From assembly GCA_023401045.1 (NCBI GenBank), contig JAEXEM010000041.1, positions 1-9,285 on the forward strand: DNA of 9,285 nt, read 5' to 3'. Below, piece by piece: positions 1 through 5,779 of this stretch. Source of the DNA: Actinomycetes bacterium (lineage in GTDB: Bacteria; Actinomycetota; Actinomycetes; Actinomycetales; Cellulomonadaceae). A model generated the notes under the pieces. It worked only from the letters and a program-made list of their open reading frames with translations, did not search any database and was not told the origin of the DNA. A program made the translations under genes and the position numbers. The first letter of the stretch is position 1. Every line of letters begins with the position of its first letter.

Positions 1-1
1 C

Positions 2-1348
2 GGCGCGAGCGGTGCCGCGGCGTACGACGGCCGCTCCTGGGGGCCGCGCCCGCCGCTGCACCACGGCCGCCCCCGGCACCACGGTGGCAAGGCCGGCGCC
101 GAGCGAGCCGCGGTCTCCTTCCTCCAGGCCGCCTCGGACGCCTACCCGCAGGTCAACACCGGTCCGCGCCTGGCGCAGAGCTACGCCGACGAGCTCGGGC
201 TGTTCAGCACGGCCTTCGTCTACGACAACGCCCTGGCGATCGGTGCCCTGCTCGCCGACGGCCGCCGCTCGAGCCTCGCGACCGCCCGAGCGATCGGCGA
301 CGGCCTCGTCTTCGCGCAGGAGAACGACCCCGACCACGACGACGGCCGCCTGCGCCAGGGCTACAACGTCGGCCCGTACACGTTCTACGACGGCAGCCCG
401 CAGCCCGACGGCCTCGTGCGGGCCGACGGGAAGGCGAACGTCGGGTGGCAGTTCGGGTTCCTCGGCACGGCCGTCGGGGACATGGCGTGGCCCGGCATCG
501 GGCTGCTGCACCTGTGGCACGCGACGCGCGACGGCCGGTACCGCGACGCCGCCGTGCGCATCGCCCGGTGGATCACGGCGAACACGTGGTCGACCCGGCC
601 CCTCGGCGGGTTCTCCTTCGGGGTGGACGGCGCGAACCAGCCCGTGCCGAACGGCTCGACCGAGCACAACATCGACTGCGTCGCGTTCTTCACGATGCTG
701 CGCAGGGCCACCGGCGACCGGTCGTGGGACGCCGCCGCGGAGCACGCCCGCACGTTCGTCCGCCGGATGTGGGAGCCCGCCTCCGGCTGGTTCTGGACGG
801 GGACGAACGACGGCGTCGAGATCAACCGCGACCCCGTGCCGCTCGACCCGCAGACGTGGAGCCGCCTCGCCCTGCAGGACCGCCGGTACGACCGCGCGCT
901 CGACTGGGCCGGCACCGCCCTCGCCGCCACCGACGACGCCGGCGCTGCGACCTCCCAGCTCCCGGACGGCGAGCAGGTCTCCGGCGTCACCTTCAGCACC
1001 GCCTCCCTCACGTCGACCGCGCAGTACAACGGGATCACCGTGCACCCGTCGGGGGTGTGGCTCGAGGGCACCGCGCAGCTCGCGACGTCCCTGCTCGACC
1101 GCGACCGCGGCGGTGACCGGCGCCGGGCCGAGGCGCTGCTCGACCAGGTCCGGCACGCGCAGGACGTCCTCGGCGTCGGCCAGCACCTCGGCGGGGTCGA
1201 GGCCGACGGCGGCGTCGTCGCGGCGTCCAGCCTGCTCGACACCGGGTTCGGCTTCGGGTACTTCCAGGTGCAGCACGTCGGGGCGACGTCGTGGTTCCTC
1301 TACGCGTCGACGCGATCGAACCCGATGCGCTGGGGCGGCCTGCACTGA
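2..1348 (+). CDS. Six-hairpin glycosidase-like protein, C-terminal part (5' end outside window)
   Basis: The frame is open from the left edge to the TGA at 1346-1348 (448 residues). No ATG, GTG or TTG occurs before the GTG at 416, which would delete the core, so the true start lies upstream. The first ~35 visible residues are Gly/Arg/His-rich and look like a linker. After that the alternating helical, aromatic-rich pattern resembles (alpha/alpha)6-barrel carbohydrate enzymes. Key motifs are VYDNALAI (about 73-80), GDMAWPGIGLL (159-169), STEHNID (219-225), DPQTWS (282-287) and VWLEGTAQ (352-359). I know these from uncharacterised actinobacterial proteins often named only as Tat-signal or six-hairpin glycosidase-like. 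That supports a secreted carbohydrate-active role, but substrate and catalytic residues cannot be read here. Assignment to a numbered GH family would be a guess. It converges on the YchJ-like gene across a 27-bp gap. Confidence 0.72.
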   Translation, partial: GASGAAAYDGRSWGPRPPLHHGRPRHHGGKAGAERAAVSFLQAASDAYPQVNTGPRLAQSYADELGLFSTAFVYDNALAIGALLADGRRSSLATARAIGDGLVFAQENDPDHDDGRLRQGYNVGPYTFYDGSPQPDGLVRADGKANVGWQFGFLGTAVGDMAWPGIGLLHLWHATRDGRYRDAAVRIARWITANTWSTRPLGGFSFGVDGANQPVPNGSTEHNIDCVAFFTMLRRATGDRSWDAAAEHARTFVRRMWEPASGWFWTGTNDGVEINRDPVPLDPQTWSRLALQDRRYDRALDWAGTALAATDDAGAATSQLPDGEQVSGVTFSTASLTSTAQYNGITVHPSGVWLEGTAQLATSLLDRDRGGDRRRAEALLDQVRHAQDVLGVGQHLGGVEADGGVVAASSLLDTGFGFGYFQVQHVGATSWFLYASTRSNPMRWGGLH

Positions 1349-1350
1349 CG

Positions 1351-1366
1351 GGCGCCCCGGGGCGCC
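1351..1366. terminator. Perfect 16-bp palindrome between convergent genes
   Basis: The sequence GGCGCCCCGGGGCGCC is a perfect palindrome two bases after the stop of the glycosidase-like gene and nine bases before the stop of the opposing gene. As RNA it can fold as a 6-bp stem with a CCGG loop on either strand. No U-tract follows. The position supports a bidirectional terminator, but function is inferred. Confidence 0.4.
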
Positions 1367-1375
1367 GGCCGGTCG

Positions 1376-1753
1376 TCAGCCGACGTCGCCGTCGACGTAC
1401 TGCCAGCCGTCCGCGCCACGGACGAACCGGCTCACCTCGTGCATCGACCCGCGCCCGTCCGGGCCGCGCCAGAACGCCTCGAACTCGACCGTGCCCGCGT
1501 CGTCGAACACCCCGCCGCCGGACGTCGCGTGCACGTCGAGGCGGTACCAGCGCACGTCCGGGTCGAGCGTGAGGTCCGCCGGCCGGGTCGACGGGTGCCA
1601 CGTGCGCCGCAGGTAGGCGGCGTCGCCGACGGCGAACGCGCTGAACCGGGACCGCATGAGCTGCTCCGCGGTGCCCGCGGTGCGCTCGCCGCGGTGCAGC
1701 GGGCCGCAGCACTCGTCGTACGGCAGACCGGTCGAGCAGGGGCAGCGCGTCAT
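1376..1753 (-). CDS. YchJ-family protein with N-terminal SEC-C zinc motif
   Basis: This 125-residue protein begins with a Cys cluster, C4-P-C6 followed by C15-C16 and H20. That is the SEC-C zinc-binding signature seen in YchJ/UPF0225 proteins and at the SecA C-terminus. The rest is the NTF2-like YchJ middle domain, with LMRSRFSAFAVGDAAYLRRTWHPSTRP (split here as LMRSRFSAFAVGDAAYL and RRTWHPSTRP) at about 32-58 and a Trp/Phe-rich beta region FEAFWRGPDG at about 91-100. E. coli YchJ is somewhat longer and also has a C-terminal SEC-C motif; this protein ends at YVDGDVG without one. The biochemical function of the family is unknown; a cytoplasmic zinc-binding role is the safest statement. ATG at 1753 is chosen because the Cys motif starts three residues later. 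There is no clear ribosome binding site, but a -10-like element lies six bases upstream, so a leaderless mRNA is possible. Confidence 0.9.
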   Translation of the reverse strand: MTRCPCSTGLPYDECCGPLHRGERTAGTAEQLMRSRFSAFAVGDAAYLRRTWHPSTRPADLTLDPDVRWYRLDVHATSGGGVFDDAGTVEFEAFWRGPDGRGSMHEVSRFVRGADGWQYVDGDVG

Positions 1754-1759
1754 GCAGCG

Positions 1760-1765
1760 AGTATC
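1760..1765 (-). promoter_or_regulatory. Possible -10 element for a leaderless YchJ mRNA
   Basis: Read on the minus strand, TGATACT ends six bases before the ATG at 1753. It is an extended -10-like hexamer (GATACT), with A and T at the two most conserved positions. This spacing would place transcription start at or next to the A of ATG, and the gene lacks a Shine-Dalgarno sequence. No good -35 box is visible, so the call is tentative. Confidence 0.3.
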
Positions 1766-1826
1766 ACGCGCCCCCGGAACCAGCCGCGCCGGCGGCCCGT
1801 TGTCGCGGGCAGGAGCCGCCGGAAGC

Positions 1827-1833
1827 AGGGGAG
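1827..1833 (+). promoter_or_regulatory. Ribosome binding site fixing the start at 1840
   Basis: AGGGGAG lies six bases before the ATG at 1840 and supports that start for the small membrane protein. Confidence 0.6.
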
Positions 1834-1839
1834 AGCCGC

Positions 1840-2301
1840 ATGGTCACGTCCGCCCGCGTGAGGAACGCCGTCGTCGCCGGGGTCGGCACGGCCGCCTGGT
1901 ACGCGACGCCCGACGTCGTCCGCTCCCGCACCGCCCGCGGCTGGGTGAAGGTCGCCTGCCTCGCGGTCGTCGTCGCCGCCGGCGTCCCGGACGCGCGACG
2001 TGCCTGGCAGGAGAGCCGCGAGCAGGCGTCGGTCGTCCCGGACCGCCCCCGCGCGGCCGAGGAGGCGGTGTCCCTGCGGGACCTGCCGGCGCCGGCGAGG
2101 GCCGTGGCCGTCGGGGTCGCCGTCGCGGGCGTGGGCGCCACCGTCGCCGTCTCGGCCGTCACCGAACGGTGGCTGTTCCGTCGCGGTGAGGTGCGCCGGG
2201 CCGCCGGTGACGCGTGGGCCCACACCCGCACCGGTCTCGTCGTCGGTGCGCTCGCGACCGTCGTCGGGCTGCTGCCCGACCCCGAGGGCGACGGCCGGTG
2301 A
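1840..2301 (+). CDS. Small membrane protein of unknown function
   Basis: I do not recognise this 153-residue protein. It has Ala/Val-rich hydrophobic stretches at about 35-50, 86-107 and 132-145, and a weaker one near 10-22. These are separated by a charged, Arg/Glu-rich loop at about 51-82 and by an Arg-rich segment WLFRRGEVRR at 111-120. Two to four membrane passes are likely. There is no clear signal peptide cleavage site, and I see no catalytic motif. The start is well supported by AGGGGAG six bases upstream. The last codons overlap the GTG start of the ThuA-domain gene (GTGA), so the two are almost certainly co-transcribed and translationally coupled. It is divergent from the YchJ-like gene, with an 86-bp gap holding the promoters for both. 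Confidence 0.75.
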   Translation: MVTSARVRNAVVAGVGTAAWYATPDVVRSRTARGWVKVACLAVVVAAGVPDARRAWQESREQASVVPDRPRAAEEAVSLRDLPAPARAVAVGVAVAGVGATVAVSAVTERWLFRRGEVRRAAGDAWAHTRTGLVVGALATVVGLLPDPEGDGR

Positions 2302-2957
2302 CACCCCGTGCGGTCGTCCTCGCCGGCCGCGACCGGTACGGCGACCCGTGGCACGACCACGCCGCGACCTCGCACGTCGTCGCCGGTGAGCTCGCCTCCG
2401 CCGGGTTCGACGTCACCGTCCGGTCGACCTTCCCCGACGCGCTCGCGGACCTCACGCCGGACGTGCTCCTCGTCGTCAACGCCGGGCACGGCCCGGTGAC
2501 CGGCGACGACGCGGACTGGGCCCCGCTGCACGAGCGCGTGCGCGACCACGTCGCGGCCGGCGGGCCGGTGCTCGGTCTGCACCAGTCCGCCATGACGTTC
2601 CGTGACAGCCCGTGGTGGGCGGACGTGCTCGGCGGGCGGTGGGTGGACGACGTCTCGTGGCACCCGCCGCAGGACGTCGCGACGTTCGACGTCCACCCCG
2701 GGCACCCGGTGACCGACGGGCTCGGGCCGGTCGTCGTCGACGACGAGCGCTACACCGCGCTCGAGGTGGCACCCGGCTGCCGCGTGCTGCTCTCGCACGA
2801 GGAGGGCGGCCGCACCCATCCCGTCGCCTGGGTCGCCCCTGGCGCGCGGGTCGTGTTCAACGGCCTCGGGCACGGCGTCGAGTCGTACGCCTCGGCGGGG
2901 CGGCGGGACCTGCTGCGCCGCGAGGCGCGGTGGCTCGTCGGCCTGCCGCCCGTCTGA
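2298..2957 (+). CDS. ThuA-domain protein
   Basis: Counting from the GTG at 2298, this is a 219-residue protein matching the ThuA-like (trehalose utilisation, class I glutamine amidotransferase-like fold) family. It starts with a beta strand, AVVLAG, followed by GDPWHDH. It carries VVNAGHG (59-65), GLHQSAMTF (93-101), HPGHPVTDGL (133-142), DDERYTAL (148-155) and the C-terminal HPVAWV...RVVFNGLGH (174-192). ThuA proteins are linked to sugar metabolism, but most members have no proven reaction; no trehalose gene lies nearby. The GTG start overlaps the TGA of the preceding membrane-protein gene, and GAGGGCG lies about eight bases upstream. An earlier in-frame start at 2214 would add an Arg-rich stretch inside the upstream gene and is unlikely. 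The protein is probably cytoplasmic, with no signal peptide. Confidence 0.88.
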   Translation: MTPRAVVLAGRDRYGDPWHDHAATSHVVAGELASAGFDVTVRSTFPDALADLTPDVLLVVNAGHGPVTGDDADWAPLHERVRDHVAAGGPVLGLHQSAMTFRDSPWWADVLGGRWVDDVSWHPPQDVATFDVHPGHPVTDGLGPVVVDDERYTALEVAPGCRVLLSHEEGGRTHPVAWVAPGARVVFNGLGHGVESYASAGRRDLLRREARWLVGLPPV

Positions 2958-2999
2958 CAGCGGCACGCGTCGCGCGGATCGTCGCAGGGCCGACCGGGA

Positions 3000-3018
3000 G
3001 CGGGTCCGACCGACCCGC
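3000..3018. terminator. Stem-loop between convergent ThuA and AI-2E genes
   Basis: GCGGGTC, a five-base loop CGACC, then GACCCGC forms a perfect 7-bp stem. It lies in the 66-bp gap between two convergent stops. It could terminate both transcripts, although no U-tract follows on either strand. Confidence 0.45.
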
Positions 3019-3023
3019 GGACG

Positions 3024-4172
3024 TCAGACCTGCTCGGGCCGCTTCTGCCGCGCGAACCGCGCCGGGGTGTCCGGCCCGTCCCACACCCGGATCGCGCCCC
3101 AGATGGAGGCGGCGATGGGGACCGCGAGCACCGCGCCGGTGATGCCCGCGAGCACCGTCCCGGCGGTGAGGGCGACGAGGATGACGAGCGGGTGCAGCCG
3201 CAGCGACCGGCCCATGACGACCGGCTGGAGCAGGTCGCCCTCGAGCTGGTTGACCGCGACGACGATGGCGACGACGACGAGCGCCTCGACCGGGCCGAGC
3301 GCGACGAGCGCGACGAGCGCGGCGAGGATCCCGGCGAGCGTCGCACCGACGAGCGGGATGAACGCGAGGAGGAAGACGAGCACCGACAGCGGGATGACGA
3401 GCGGCACCCCGACGATCGCCAGGCCGATGCCGATGCCGATCGCGTCGACCGCCGCGACGATCGCGGTGCCGCGGACGTAGCCGCCGAGGGTCTGGACGGT
3501 CCGGTCGCCGACGCGCAGGCCACGCTCGTACGCCTCACCCTCGAAGGGCCGCAGGAGGAACTCCCAGATGCGCCGGCCGTCCTTGAGGAAGAAGAAGAGG
3601 ACGACGACCATGAGGAAGAACCCGGTGACGAAGTTCGCCGTCGCGGACAACCCCGCCAGCGCACCGGCGCCGACGGTGTCGGACTGCAGCAGGCCGGTGA
3701 GGGCGTCCTGCGCCTCGGCGATGCGCTCCTCGGTGAGGTCGAACGGCAGGCCGGACACGTAGGACTGCAGCTCGGCGAGACCGTCGACGGCGGAGTCCGA
3801 GAGCTCCTCCCACTGCGAGACGACCGCGCGCACGACGGCCCACACGACGAGCGAGAGCACCGCGACGAGCGTGAGCAGCGCGATCCAGGTGGCGAGCACG
3901 GGCGGCGCGCCGCGGCGGCGCAGCCAGCCGACGAGCGGGCTGATGGCCGCGGCGAGGACGAGCGCGATGAGCACCGGGATGACGATGAGCGTCAGCTGCG
4001 TCACCGCGAGGACGGCGACGGCGACGACGCCGAGGACGGCGAGCACCTGCACCGAGCGGGTCCCGGCCCGGCCGAGCCCGTCGGTCCACAGCGCACCCAC
4101 GCCCGAGGACGGCGGGGTCGGGGCCGACGGGGTGGGGGGCGGCTCCTCGCGTCGTCTGCCGAACCAGCTCAT
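3024..4172 (-). CDS. AI-2E family transporter (multi-spanning membrane protein)
   Basis: This is a 382-residue PF01594-type (AI-2 exporter/YdiK/PerM-like) protein. After a Pro/Ser-rich cytoplasmic head (1-40) come paired hydrophobic segments (about 45-79 and 95-117). A soluble extracytoplasmic helical region follows (118-175), then a segment ending in FFFLKDGRR (193-201), GGYVRGT (230-236), FIPLVGATLAGIL (271-283), NQLEGDLLQPVVMGRSLRLH (308-327) and GAVLAVP (346-352). All of these are characteristic of the family. Members have been implicated in autoinducer-2 export, ion transport or osmotic stress; the substrate here is unknown. The start at 4172 is preferred over the upstream ATG at 4277 because GGAGGA sits four bases before it. 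The upstream extension is Arg/Pro/Thr-rich and not family-like. It is convergent with the ThuA gene and divergent from the GH64 gene. Confidence 0.93.
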   Translation of the reverse strand: MSWFGRRREEPPPTPSAPTPPSSGVGALWTDGLGRAGTRSVQVLAVLGVVAVAVLAVTQLTLIVIPVLIALVLAAAISPLVGWLRRRGAPPVLATWIALLTLVAVLSLVVWAVVRAVVSQWEELSDSAVDGLAELQSYVSGLPFDLTEERIAEAQDALTGLLQSDTVGAGALAGLSATANFVTGFFLMVVVLFFFLKDGRRIWEFLLRPFEGEAYERGLRVGDRTVQTLGGYVRGTAIVAAVDAIGIGIGLAIVGVPLVIPLSVLVFLLAFIPLVGATLAGILAALVALVALGPVEALVVVAIVVAVNQLEGDLLQPVVMGRSLRLHPLVILVALTAGTVLAGITGAVLAVPIAASIWGAIRVWDGPDTPARFARQKRPEQV

Positions 4173-4175
4173 CGT

Positions 4176-4181
4176 TCCTCC
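4176..4181 (-). promoter_or_regulatory. Strong ribosome binding site deciding the AI-2E start
   Basis: On the minus strand GGAGGA precedes ATG by three to four bases (GGAGGAACGATG). It is the best Shine-Dalgarno match in the window and argues against the longer frame beginning at 4277. Confidence 0.75.
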
Positions 4182-4284
4182 GTCGTCCCAGGTGAGATCG
4201 GGTCCGACGGTACGGGTGCGGGTCCGCCCGGGCGCGGCGAGGCCCGTCGGCGCCGGGTGACCCGTGCCGGCCGCCACCGAGGTT

Positions 4285-4319
4285 CATCCGGACGGGTGAC
4301 ACGTTCACCCGTCCGGATG
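4285..4319. repeat. Perfect 15-bp inverted repeat with 5-base spacer
   Basis: CATCCGGACGGGTGA, then CACGT, then TCACCCGTCCGGATG: the two arms are exact reverse complements. It lies 112 bp from the AI-2E start and about 170 bp from the GH64 start. It could be an operator for a dimeric regulator (core GTGA-N5-TCAC) or a long RNA hairpin. A 15-bp perfect match is much longer than the chance stems that are common in GC-rich DNA. Confidence 0.8.
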
Positions 4320-4332
4320 TGCAACTCTGACT

Positions 4333-4364
4333 GACAGATAGGTAAGCAAAGGAGCTTGCCTGTC
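4333..4364 (+). repeat. Imperfect stem-loop with a Shine-Dalgarno-like loop
   Basis: GGTAAGC (4341-4347) can pair with GCTTGCC (4354-4360) through one G-U pair, and flanking GACA and TGTC extend the stem past a four-base bulge. The loop is AAAGGA, and AAAGGAG (4348-4354) resembles a ribosome binding site. No good start codon follows at normal spacing. An operator with half-sites AGGTAAGC/GCTTGCCT is an alternative reading. Confidence 0.4.
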
Positions 4365-4437
4365 GCCGGGGCGGCACGTCGTCGCCCGGCACGGGCCGCG
4401 CCGCCGTCATCGAGGACGAGACGGGCGCGTGCGACCG

Positions 4438-4462
4438 CCCCCGCGCGAGACGACCGCGGGGG
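4438..4462 (+). repeat. GC-rich stem-loop upstream of the GH64 ribosome binding site
   Basis: CCCCCGCG, a nine-base loop, then CGCGGGGG forms a perfect 8-bp stem. It ends 25 bases before the GH64 ATG and 13 bases before its ribosome binding site. In the mRNA it would be a stable 5'-leader hairpin; whether it regulates anything is unknown. Confidence 0.45.
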
Positions 4463-4475
4463 ACGCCAGGGGGGC

Positions 4476-4481
4476 GAGAGG
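4476..4481 (+). promoter_or_regulatory. Ribosome binding site for the GH64 gene
   Basis: GAGAGG lies six bases before the ATG at 4488. It favours this start over the in-frame TTG at 4356, which would add an Arg-rich, non-signal-like extension. Confidence 0.55.
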
Positions 4482-4487
4482 ATCGCG

Positions 4488-5744
4488 ATGAGCATCGCCA
4501 CGACCGTGCGCACGTCCGCAGGCACCACCACCCGACGCCGGGCCGGCGTCCGAACGGCCTGGGCGGCGACCGCCGCCCTCGCGCTCGCCGGAGGGCTCGC
4601 CGCCGCTCCCGCGGCGCCTGCCGAGGCGCTCGGCCCGGACACGCTGCCCATCACCGTGGCGAACGACTCCGGGCGGGGCGAGGAGGTCCACCTCTACGTC
4701 GTCGGGGTCGACCTCGCGTCCGACCGGCTCGGCTGGGTGGACGCGGCCGGTGCGTTCCACGCCTGGCCCGCCGGCGGCAACCCGCCGACGCCCGCACCGG
4801 ACGCGTCGCAGCCCGGACCGTCCGACGGCCAGGAGGTGACGGTGCAGGTCCCGCGCGGTTTCTCCGGCCGGGTGTACCTCTCCTTCGCCGAGCGGCTGCC
4901 GTTCGCGCTCACCGAGGACGGGCTCGTCCAGCCCGCGCCGTGGGCGCCGGACGACCCCACGGCCGACGTGCTCTTCGACTGGAGCGAGCTGACGTACGAC
5001 GACTCCGGGCTGTGGATCAACAGCTCGCAGGTCGACATGTTCGCCGTGCCGCACACCGTCGCCGTCACCGGTGCGAGCGGGGAGACGCGGACCGCCGGGG
5101 AGGTCGTGCCCGGTGGGCGGCAGGCCGTCGTCGAGACGCTCGCCGCCGACCCGGCGTGGTCCGGCAGCGTCGTCACCCGCGACGACGGCACGGTCCTGCG
5201 GGTGCTCGCCCCGGGGAAGGCCGCGCACGCCGGGCTCCTCGACGAGGACCACCTCGACGAGTACGTCGCCGAGGCGTGGGGTGCGTACGCCACGACCCCG
5301 CTCACCGTGGTGCCGTTCGCGCACGAGCCCGAGGTCCGGTACACCGGGCGCAGCGTCGGCAGCAGCCTCGTCTTCACGGACACCGCCGGGCAGCAGGTCG
5401 CGACGTTCGAGCGGCCGACGTCCTCCGACGTGTGGGGCTGCGACGGCGCGCTCGACGCACCCAACGACCTCGTCGTCGGGCCGATCGCGCGCACGCTGTG
5501 CGCCGCCCTCAACCGCGGCACGCTCGGTGCGTCCGACGTCGAGCCCGTCGTCGACGCCGAGCGGTTCTACGCCGGCGACGTGACGAACGAGTACGCCCGA
5601 GCCGTCCACGACGTCATGGTCGACGGACGCGCGTACGCCTTCGCGTTCGACGACGTCGGCGGCTTCGAGTCCCTCGTGCACGACGGGGACCCGCGGTCGG
5701 CACGCATCGAGGTCACCCCGTTCGACGCGGCGCCCACGTCCTGA
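4488..5744 (+). CDS. Secreted GH64 beta-1,3-glucanase
   Basis: This 418-residue protein has a signal peptide: basic residues 16-22, hydrophobic core about 24-40, cleavage probably near APAEA at 43-47. It looks Sec-type; a Tat motif is not convincing. The mature part matches family GH64, whose members cut beta-1,3-glucan (laminarin, fungal walls) and typically release laminaripentaose. Diagnostic stretches are PITVANDSGR (54-63), VYLSFAERLPF (129-139), FDWSELTYDDSGLWINSSQVD (163-183, in two pieces FDWSELTY and DDSGLWINSSQVD), WGCDGALDAPND (316-327), GPIARTLCAALNR (331-343) and AFDDVGGFESLVHDGDP (386-402). Glu167 and Asp183 are 16 residues apart and line up with Glu154 and Asp170, reported as catalytic in the Streptomyces matensis enzyme. 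C318 and C338 may form a disulfide. There is no carbohydrate-binding module: the protein is just the GH64 core. The gene stands alone with a long structured upstream region and ends at a strong hairpin. Confidence 0.95.
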   Translation: MSIATTVRTSAGTTTRRRAGVRTAWAATAALALAGGLAAAPAAPAEALGPDTLPITVANDSGRGEEVHLYVVGVDLASDRLGWVDAAGAFHAWPAGGNPPTPAPDASQPGPSDGQEVTVQVPRGFSGRVYLSFAERLPFALTEDGLVQPAPWAPDDPTADVLFDWSELTYDDSGLWINSSQVDMFAVPHTVAVTGASGETRTAGEVVPGGRQAVVETLAADPAWSGSVVTRDDGTVLRVLAPGKAAHAGLLDEDHLDEYVAEAWGAYATTPLTVVPFAHEPEVRYTGRSVGSSLVFTDTAGQQVATFERPTSSDVWGCDGALDAPNDLVVGPIARTLCAALNRGTLGASDVEPVVDAERFYAGDVTNEYARAVHDVMVDGRAYAFAFDDVGGFESLVHDGDPRSARIEVTPFDAAPTS

Positions 5745-5749
5745 GGCCC

Positions 5750-5779
5750 GACCGGCCGGTCCCTCGGGGCCGGCCGGTC
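5750..5779. terminator. Strong bidirectional hairpin between GH64 and beta-propeller genes
   Basis: GACCGGCCGG (5750-5759) and CCGGCCGGTC (5770-5779) are perfect 10-bp complements. The inner bases can add about three more pairs, leaving a four-base loop CTCG. The hairpin begins five bases after the GH64 stop and overlaps the stop codon of the opposing gene, so it is well placed to end both transcripts. There is no U-tract. Confidence 0.65.

Larger units (their letters stand above)
4173..4487. other. Gene-free divergent region with several inverted repeats
   Basis: These 315 bases separate the divergent AI-2E and GH64 genes and contain no gene I can support. The left third holds the AI-2E ribosome binding site. 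The middle holds a perfect 15-bp inverted repeat (4285-4319) and a conspicuously AT-rich block (4320-4358, 18 of 39 bases G/C by my count). The right third holds further potential stems, for example GCCGGG/CCCGGC at 4365-4390 and an 8-bp stem at 4438-4462. The promoters of both genes must lie here, but I find no convincing -35/-10 pair on either strand. Confidence 0.7.

Noticed and set aside
385..1242. Antisense 285-residue frame
   Set aside because: Lies wholly opposite the glycosidase-like gene, which has recognisable family motifs; the antisense frame has none.
12..1616. 534-residue plus-strand frame covering the first gene and running into the opposing gene
   Set aside because: Composition is almost only Arg, Ser, Thr, Pro and Ala, typical of an off-frame read of GC-rich DNA, and it crosses two well-supported genes.
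2214..2297. Longer N-terminus for the ThuA protein
   Set aside because: The added residues are Arg/Pro-rich and lie inside the preceding gene; the GTG at 2298 with GTGA overlap begins right at the first beta strand.
3192..4334. Plus-strand 380-residue frame rich in Asp, Glu, Arg and His
   Set aside because: A shadow of the AI-2E family gene; hydrophobic codons read in reverse give this charged composition. Its tail reaches 4334, but I see no protein family in it.
4317..4334. Five-codon ORF MCNSD in the intergenic region
   Set aside because: No ribosome binding site, and it overlaps the end of the inverted repeat; no attenuator logic is visible.
4338..4362. Iron-regulator (IdeR/DmdR-type) box
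   Set aside because: Half-sites loosely resemble the consensus, but the spacer is several bases too long and the neighbouring genes are not iron-related.
4360..4491. Possible CTG-initiated small ORF after AAAGGAG, ending in a TGA that overlaps the GH64 ATG
   Set aside because: CTG starts are rare, the peptide is Arg/Gly/Pro-rich and its later codons lose the G/C third-position bias, so an absence of stops by chance is more likely than a leader peptide.
4407..5681. Antisense 424-residue frame opposite the GH64 gene
   Set aside because: Val/Arg/Gly/Glu low-complexity composition and full overlap with a confidently identified GH64 enzyme.
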